NCBI GenBank assembly: GCA_005502805.1
Contig: SCMY01000012.1
Location: forward strand, 124,001 to 188,000
Origin: Rhizobiales bacterium 2SD
Lineage (GTDB): Bacteria > Pseudomonadota > Alphaproteobacteria > Rhizobiales > Beijerinckiaceae
Reading direction: 5' to 3'
Length of the DNA stretch: 64,000 bases
Position 1 is the first letter of the stretch, and every line of letters begins with the position of its first letter. Below the pieces are notes generated by a model. The model was given only the letters and a program-made list of their open reading frames with translations. It was not told where the DNA came from and made no database searches. Both the position numbers and the translations under genes were made by a program. Shown piece by piece: positions 60,254 to 64,000 of the stretch.

Positions 60254-61390
60254 ATGAAAATGCACTGGATCATCGCTGCCGCGCTCGGCACGGCCGTCAG
60301 CCTGCCGGCCCTGGCGCAGGACAAGGTCAAGCTCGTCGACGTCGTCGAGCTCTCGGGCGCCGGCGCGACCGCCGGCACCAACTGGAAGAACGGCATCGAC
60401 CTCGCCGTAGCCGATATCAACGCCAAGGGCGGCATTCTCGGCAAGCAGATCGAGATCGTCCACTACGACACGCAGACCAATCCGGGGAACACCCGCGCCG
60501 CCGTGCAGCGCGCCATCGACGAGGGCACCTATGCCGTGCTCGGCCCGGTGTTCTCCGGTCCGATCGGCGCCTCCATGCAGATCGCCCAGCGCGCCGAGAT
60601 CGCCCAGCTCGTCGGCGGCGAGGCGGCAGGCCTGACCAAGCAGGGCAACCAGTACCTGTTCCGGACCTCGCTGAGCCAGACCGCGGCGATGCCGAAGATC
60701 GCCAAATATCTGAAGGACACGGTCAAGGCCGGCTCGGTCGCCGTCGTCTGGGTCAACAACGACTTCGGCAAGGGCGGTCGCGACGCGATCATCCCCGAAC
60801 TGGAGAAGGCCGGCATCAAGCTCGCGGTCGACGTCGCCACCGAACAGGGCCAGGCCGACTTCGCCGCCGATGCGATCAAGGTCAAGAACTCGAATGCCGA
60901 CGCGGTCTTCGTCTATCTGAACGAGGAGGAGAGCGCCCGCTTCCTGCGCGCTGCCAAGCAGCAGGGCATCACCAAGCCGATGGTCGGCGAGACCACCCTG
61001 CTCGGCGCCAAGGTGATCGAGCTCGCGGGCGACGCCGCCAACGGCGTCAAGGGCCATGTCGGGCTCTCGATCGACGCGCCGATCCCGGCCTTCCAGGAGT
61101 TCGGCAAGAAGTTCCAGGCCAAGTACAACTACGTCTCGGACCATAACGGCATGAAGGGCTACATGGCCGTCTACATGGTCAAATGGGCGACCGAGAAGCA
61201 GAAGAAGTTCGACAAGAAGGGCGTCGCCGACACGCTGCGCGGCGCGACGATCAAGACCTCGGAAGAGCCGGGCATCCTGATCGAGACCACGATCGAGAAG
61301 AACGGCGACCTCGACCGCGAGAGCTTCCTCGCCGAGGTCAAGGACGGCAAGCAGGTGATCACGGCGACGCTGCCGAAGATCAACCCGTAG
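60254..61390 (+). CDS. livK: Branched-chain/aromatic-type ABC substrate-binding protein (LivK)
   Basis: 378 aa. Signal peptide MKMHWIIAAALGTAVSLPALAQ. Periplasmic type-I binding-protein motifs: VKLVDVVELSGAGATAGTNWKNGIDLAVADINAKGGILGKQIEIVHYDTQTNPGNTRAAVQRAI, AVLGPVFSGPIGASMQIAQRAEI, SVAVVWVNNDFGKGGRDAIIPELEKAG and DAVFVYLNEEESARFLRAAKQQGI. GGAGGAG is 6 bases before the ATG; a GTG at 60239 would add five codons. The ligand, a branched-chain amino acid or an aromatic or quinate-like acid, is undecided. Confidence 0.94.
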   Translation: MKMHWIIAAALGTAVSLPALAQDKVKLVDVVELSGAGATAGTNWKNGIDLAVADINAKGGILGKQIEIVHYDTQTNPGNTRAAVQRAIDEGTYAVLGPVFSGPIGASMQIAQRAEIAQLVGGEAAGLTKQGNQYLFRTSLSQTAAMPKIAKYLKDTVKAGSVAVVWVNNDFGKGGRDAIIPELEKAGIKLAVDVATEQGQADFAADAIKVKNSNADAVFVYLNEEESARFLRAAKQQGITKPMVGETTLLGAKVIELAGDAANGVKGHVGLSIDAPIPAFQEFGKKFQAKYNYVSDHNGMKGYMAVYMVKWATEKQKKFDKKGVADTLRGATIKTSEEPGILIETTIEKNGDLDRESFLAEVKDGKQVITATLPKINP

Positions 61391-61396
61391 CAGGCA

Positions 61397-61440
61397 CGTC
61401 ATTCTCGGGCGGCGCAGCGCGCCGACCCGAGAATCTCATC
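61397..61440 (+). repeat. Extragenic composite hairpin repeat, copy 2, first stem
   Basis: ATTCTCGGG (61401-61409) and CCCGAGAAT (61426-61434), extended by CGGCGC (61410-61415) and GCGCCG (61419-61424), form a long stem with one bulge between livK and livH. Its arms match the reverse complement of 7052-7096 almost base for base; only the loop differs. As in tctC, it follows the binding-protein gene. Confidence 0.75.
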
Positions 61441-61448
61441 GTCCAGAG

Positions 61449-61471
61449 ATGGTCGGGCCAGGCCCGACCAT
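61449..61471 (+). repeat. Extragenic composite hairpin repeat, copy 2, second stem
   Basis: ATGGTCGGGCC (61449-61459) and GGCCCGACCAT (61461-61471) are an 11-bp inverted repeat around one A. The following ATGACG continues the match to copy 1 at 7009-7023. Together with the preceding stem it forms a BIME-like pair. It ends 30 bases before the livH start. Confidence 0.65.
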
Positions 61472-61501
61472 GACGCTCACCGAACCGAGCGAGACACCGC
61501 C

Positions 61502-62380
61502 ATGGCCGAATTCCTCGCCTATCTCATCGCCGGCATCGCCACGGGCGCGATCTATGCCCTCGCTGCGATCGGCTTCACTCTGGTCTGGCAGACCTCGCAG
61601 ACGATCAATTTCGCCCAGGGCGAGTTCGTGATGCTGCCGGCAGTGCTGGTGCTGCTCGCGATCAAGCTGTTCGGCGCGCCGATCTGGCTCGGCGCCCTGA
61701 TCGGCATCGCCGCCTTCATCCTGATCTTCGGCGTCGGCTTCAAGCTGACGGTCGTCGATCCGATGATCCGGCACGGCGTGCTACCGCTCGCCATCGCCAC
61801 CATGGCGCTGTCGATCATCATGAAGGAAGGCGCCAAGGACGGTTTCTCCGCCGAGGCGCAGAAATTCCCCTCCTTCGTGCCGACCGAGACGATCTCGGTG
61901 TTCGGCGCGGCAATCTCGCTGCAGCATGTCGCGATCATCGCGGTCGCCTTCGGCGTCATCGGCCTGCTGCAATGGTTCGTCGGCGGCACCCGGCTTGGCC
62001 GGCAGATGCAGGCGACGGCGCAGAACCCGACGGTGGCGCGCATCCTCGGCATCCCCGTCGAGCGCATGGTGCTGCTGACCTTCGTGATCAACGCGGCGCT
62101 CGCCGTCGTCGCCTCGGTGCTGATCTCGCCGATCTATCTGGCGAAATTCTCGAATGGCGAGGTGATCGGCCTGTTCGCCTTCATCGCGGCGATCGTCGGC
62201 GGCTTCAACCAGGTCCGCGGCGCCCTCGTCGGCGGGCTGATCGTCGGCATCGTCGACAGCATGGCCGCGGCCTACATCTCGACCTCCTACCGGCTGGCCG
62301 TGCCGCTGGTGCTCCTGGTCATCGTCATCCTCGTCAAGCCGGAAGGCCTGATGGGCCGCAAAGAGGAGCGCCGGGTATGA
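61502..62380 (+). CDS. livH: Branched-chain ABC permease LivH
   Basis: 292 aa with about eight TM helices. Blocks: YLIAGIATGAIYALAAIGFTLVWQTSQTINFAQGEFVMLPAVLVLLAIKL, TVARILGIPVERMVLLTFVINAALAVVASVLISPIYLAKFSNGEVIGLFAFIAAIVGGFNQVRGALVGGLIVGIVDSMAAAYISTSYR (the EAA-type loop region). It forms the channel with LivM. Its stop overlaps the livM start by 4 bases (ATGA). Confidence 0.95.
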   Translation: MAEFLAYLIAGIATGAIYALAAIGFTLVWQTSQTINFAQGEFVMLPAVLVLLAIKLFGAPIWLGALIGIAAFILIFGVGFKLTVVDPMIRHGVLPLAIATMALSIIMKEGAKDGFSAEAQKFPSFVPTETISVFGAAISLQHVAIIAVAFGVIGLLQWFVGGTRLGRQMQATAQNPTVARILGIPVERMVLLTFVINAALAVVASVLISPIYLAKFSNGEVIGLFAFIAAIVGGFNQVRGALVGGLIVGIVDSMAAAYISTSYRLAVPLVLLVIVILVKPEGLMGRKEERRV

Positions 62381-63390
62381 CCGCGCCCGCAACGCACAGC
62401 GCCGCCCCGGCGGCGCGCCGCCTGCCCCTGCCCGGCTTCGTCGACGGCACGCTGCTGACGCTGGTCGCGGCCGCGGTCATCCTCTGGTTCGCCCCCTCCG
62501 GCATGGGCCGCTACGGCACCTATGTGCTCTCGCTCTGGCTGGTGATGAGCGTCGCCGTGATGGGGCTCAACCTGACGCTCGGCTATGCCGGCCTGAAGTC
62601 GCTGGCGCAGGCCGCCTTCATGGGCATCGGCGCCTATGCGACGGCGCTTTTGACCAGCAAGGTCGGGCTCAACTGGTACGCGTCCTTCGCAGTCTCGGGC
62701 CTCATCACCTTCGCCGTTGGCCTCGTGCTCGGCTTCCCGGCGCTCAGGGTCAAGGCGCATTACCTCGCCTTCGTGACGCTCGCCTTCTCGACGCTGATCT
62801 GGCTCGTGCTGCGCAATGAGCAATGGCTGACCGGCGGCGTCTTCGGTTTGTCCAACATCCCGCGGCCGAGCTTCTTCGGCCTCAAGCTCGACGGCGCGCT
62901 CGCCTTCCACCGCTTCGTCGTCGTGGTCACCTTCCTGCTCGCCGTCGTGCTCTGGTGGATGATCCGCTCGCCCTGGGGCCGGGCCTTCACCGCCCTGCGC
63001 GAGAACCCGATCCGCGCCGCGAGTCTTGGCATCGACACCCGGATGTATACCCTGCTCGCCTTCGCCATCGGCTCGGCCTATGCCGGCTTTGCCGGGGCGC
63101 TCTATGCGCCGCTGGTCGAGTTCATCGACCCCTCGCCCTTCTCGCTGTCGCAGAGCTTCTTCCTGCTGCTGATGGTGGTCGCGGGCGGCGCTGGCTACCT
63201 GCTCGGGCCGTTCATCGGAGCGCTGCTCGGCGTCGTGCTGCCGGAATGGCTGCGCTTTGCCGGCTCGCTCTACCTGATCATCTTCGCGGGAATCGTCATG
63301 CTGCTGCTGATCGCCTGCCCGCAAGGCATGAGCGGGCTGCTCGAACGTGGCTGGGCGAAGCTCACCGGCAAGAAGGAGGGCGCCCGATGA
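62377..63390 (+). CDS. livM: Branched-chain ABC permease LivM
   Basis: 337 aa with about nine TM helices: LSLWLVMSVAVMGLNLTLGYAGLKSLAQAAFMGIGAYATALLTSKVGLNWYASFAVSGLITFAVGLVLGFPALRVKAHYLAFVTLAFSTLIWLVLRNE, then the coupling-helix region SPWGRAFTALRENPIRAASLGIDTRMYTLLAFAIGSAYAGFAGALYAPLVEFIDPSPFSL. It pairs with LivH. It overlaps livH by 4 bases and livG by 4 bases, so the permeases and ATPase are translationally coupled. Confidence 0.95.
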   Translation: MTAPATHSAAPAARRLPLPGFVDGTLLTLVAAAVILWFAPSGMGRYGTYVLSLWLVMSVAVMGLNLTLGYAGLKSLAQAAFMGIGAYATALLTSKVGLNWYASFAVSGLITFAVGLVLGFPALRVKAHYLAFVTLAFSTLIWLVLRNEQWLTGGVFGLSNIPRPSFFGLKLDGALAFHRFVVVVTFLLAVVLWWMIRSPWGRAFTALRENPIRAASLGIDTRMYTLLAFAIGSAYAGFAGALYAPLVEFIDPSPFSLSQSFFLLLMVVAGGAGYLLGPFIGALLGVVLPEWLRFAGSLYLIIFAGIVMLLLIACPQGMSGLLERGWAKLTGKKEGAR

Positions 63391-64000
63391 CTGAGGTCCT
63401 CGAAGTCTCGAACCTGCACAAGGCCTTCGGCGGCATCAAGGCCGTGAACGGCGTCTCCTTCAAGGTCAATGAAGGCGAGATCCTCGGCATCATCGGCCCG
63501 AATGGCTGCGGCAAGTCGACCCTGTTCAACTGCATCCTCGGCCAGCTCGAGCCGACCGAGGGCGCGGTCAAGCTCGACGGCCGCGACGTCACCAATATGC
63601 GCCCCTCCGAGCTCAACAAGCTCGGCGTCAGCCGCACCTTCCAGCTGCTGCAGGTCTTCCCCGAGCTCTCGGTGCGCGAGAACCTGATCCTCGCCGGCCA
63701 GGAGCATGAGGGCACGATGCTGTCGCGCTTCTTCGGGGCGCGCGATGCCGGGCTTTCGGCCAAGGCCGAGCAGATGATCGGCTTCTTCAAGCTCGGCCAT
63801 CTCGCCGACGCCAAGGCCGGCGGGCTCTCTTATGGCCAGCAGAAGCTGCTCGACGCCGCCATGGCCTTCATGGCCGGCCCGCGCCTCGTCCTGCTCGACG
63901 AGCCGGCCGGCGGCGTGAACCTGACCATGCTCGGCGATCTCAAGGAGCGCCTGCGCGCCATCAATGCCGAGCATGGCGCGACCTTCGTGGTGATCGAGCA
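63387..64000 (+). CDS. livG: Branched-chain ABC ATPase LivG (cut by window edge)
   Basis: The first 204 codons of an ABC ATPase; the 3' end is outside the window. Seen: LEVSNLHKAFGGIKAVNGVSF, Walker A GPNGCGKSTLFNCILGQLEP, Q-loop GVSRTFQLLQVFPELSVRENLILAG, signature LSYGQQKLLDAAMAF, Walker B PRLVLLDEPAGGVNLTML and H-loop region GATFVVIEQ. The LivG subfamily is indicated by the TFQ and NLTM motifs. The last gene, livF, is expected next. Confidence 0.93.
   Translation, partial: MTEVLEVSNLHKAFGGIKAVNGVSFKVNEGEILGIIGPNGCGKSTLFNCILGQLEPTEGAVKLDGRDVTNMRPSELNKLGVSRTFQLLQVFPELSVRENLILAGQEHEGTMLSRFFGARDAGLSAKAEQMIGFFKLGHLADAKAGGLSYGQQKLLDAAMAFMAGPRLVLLDEPAGGVNLTMLGDLKERLRAINAEHGATFVVIE

Noticed and set aside
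1-64000. Mobile elements, CRISPR arrays, prophage, integrase or toxin-antitoxin loci
   Set aside because: No transposase, integrase, phage or short regularly spaced repeat array was seen. Gene content looks like ordinary chromosome throughout.

Overview
The window is chromosomal DNA of a high-GC alphaproteobacterium. Gene content points to the Hyphomicrobiales, and a Bosea-like genome is my best guess. The reasons are a BioR/BioY pair with TTAT(A/C)GATAA boxes, a dxs-tlyA operon, several LysR, GntR and HxlR regulators each divergent from a small metabolic gene, tricarboxylate (TTT) and branched-chain (Liv) uptake systems, and extragenic hairpin repeats of a kind common in this order. No similarity search was run, so the genus is an inference. 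I see no rRNA, tRNA, CRISPR array, transposase, phage gene or replication origin. Coding density is high and no gap without a gene exceeds 300 bases.

Layout. 1-3.4 kb: mscL, a secreted MRJP-like protein, and a quinone-reductase-like dehydrogenase divergent from an HxlR regulator. 3.4-8.4 kb: a giant SSS-transporter/hybrid histidine kinase, a thioesterase and an Lrp regulator. 8.5-10.7 kb: xseB, a membrane protein with two tandem YcxB-like modules, and a small secreted protein. 10.7-16.9 kb: a LysR/NAD(P)H-quinone-reductase pair, bioY and bioR with two operators, pirin, and DMT and MFS transporters. 17-27.2 kb: dxs-tlyA, an SRAP protein, a gamma-glutamyltransferase, an AGE-family epimerase, a DUF4166 protein, a D-2-hydroxyacid dehydrogenase and an RlmD-type rRNA methyltransferase. 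27.2-36.8 kb: two extragenic hairpins, cysK-MOSC, a dicarboxylate symporter, an SLC13 permease, corA and a chemoreceptor. 36.8-43.4 kb: two SDRs, a methyltransferase, an acyl-CoA dehydrogenase, a threonylcarbamoyl-AMP synthase and a LysR.

43.4-64 kb is the catabolic and uptake part. It holds (i) a GntR regulator, an unidentified possibly TIM-barrel protein and an orphan TTT binding protein; (ii) acuI, an MFS carrier, a VOC protein, a 44-codon small ORF, a DapA-family keto-acid lyase and a macro-domain hydrolase; (iii) a complete pdxA-tctC-tctB-tctA operon divergent from its GntR regulator, with a candidate shared operator and a strong hairpin after tctC; (iv) an HlyD-type adaptor with a small membrane protein; (v) a LysR, a shikimate/quinate-dehydrogenase-like gene and livKHMG, the last gene cut by the window edge. 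Clusters iii and v look like complete uptake, first-enzyme and regulator units for small carboxylic acids whose identity the sequence does not reveal.

The most unusual non-coding signal is a set of extragenic hairpins. Two copies share one core but have different, internally self-complementary arms and a compensatory base-pair swap. A second family occurs twice, in opposite orientations, 54 kb apart. I found no clear previously undescribed multi-gene system; the best unexplained items are these repeats, the protein at 44193, the tandem YcxB-like protein and the 44-codon ORF.
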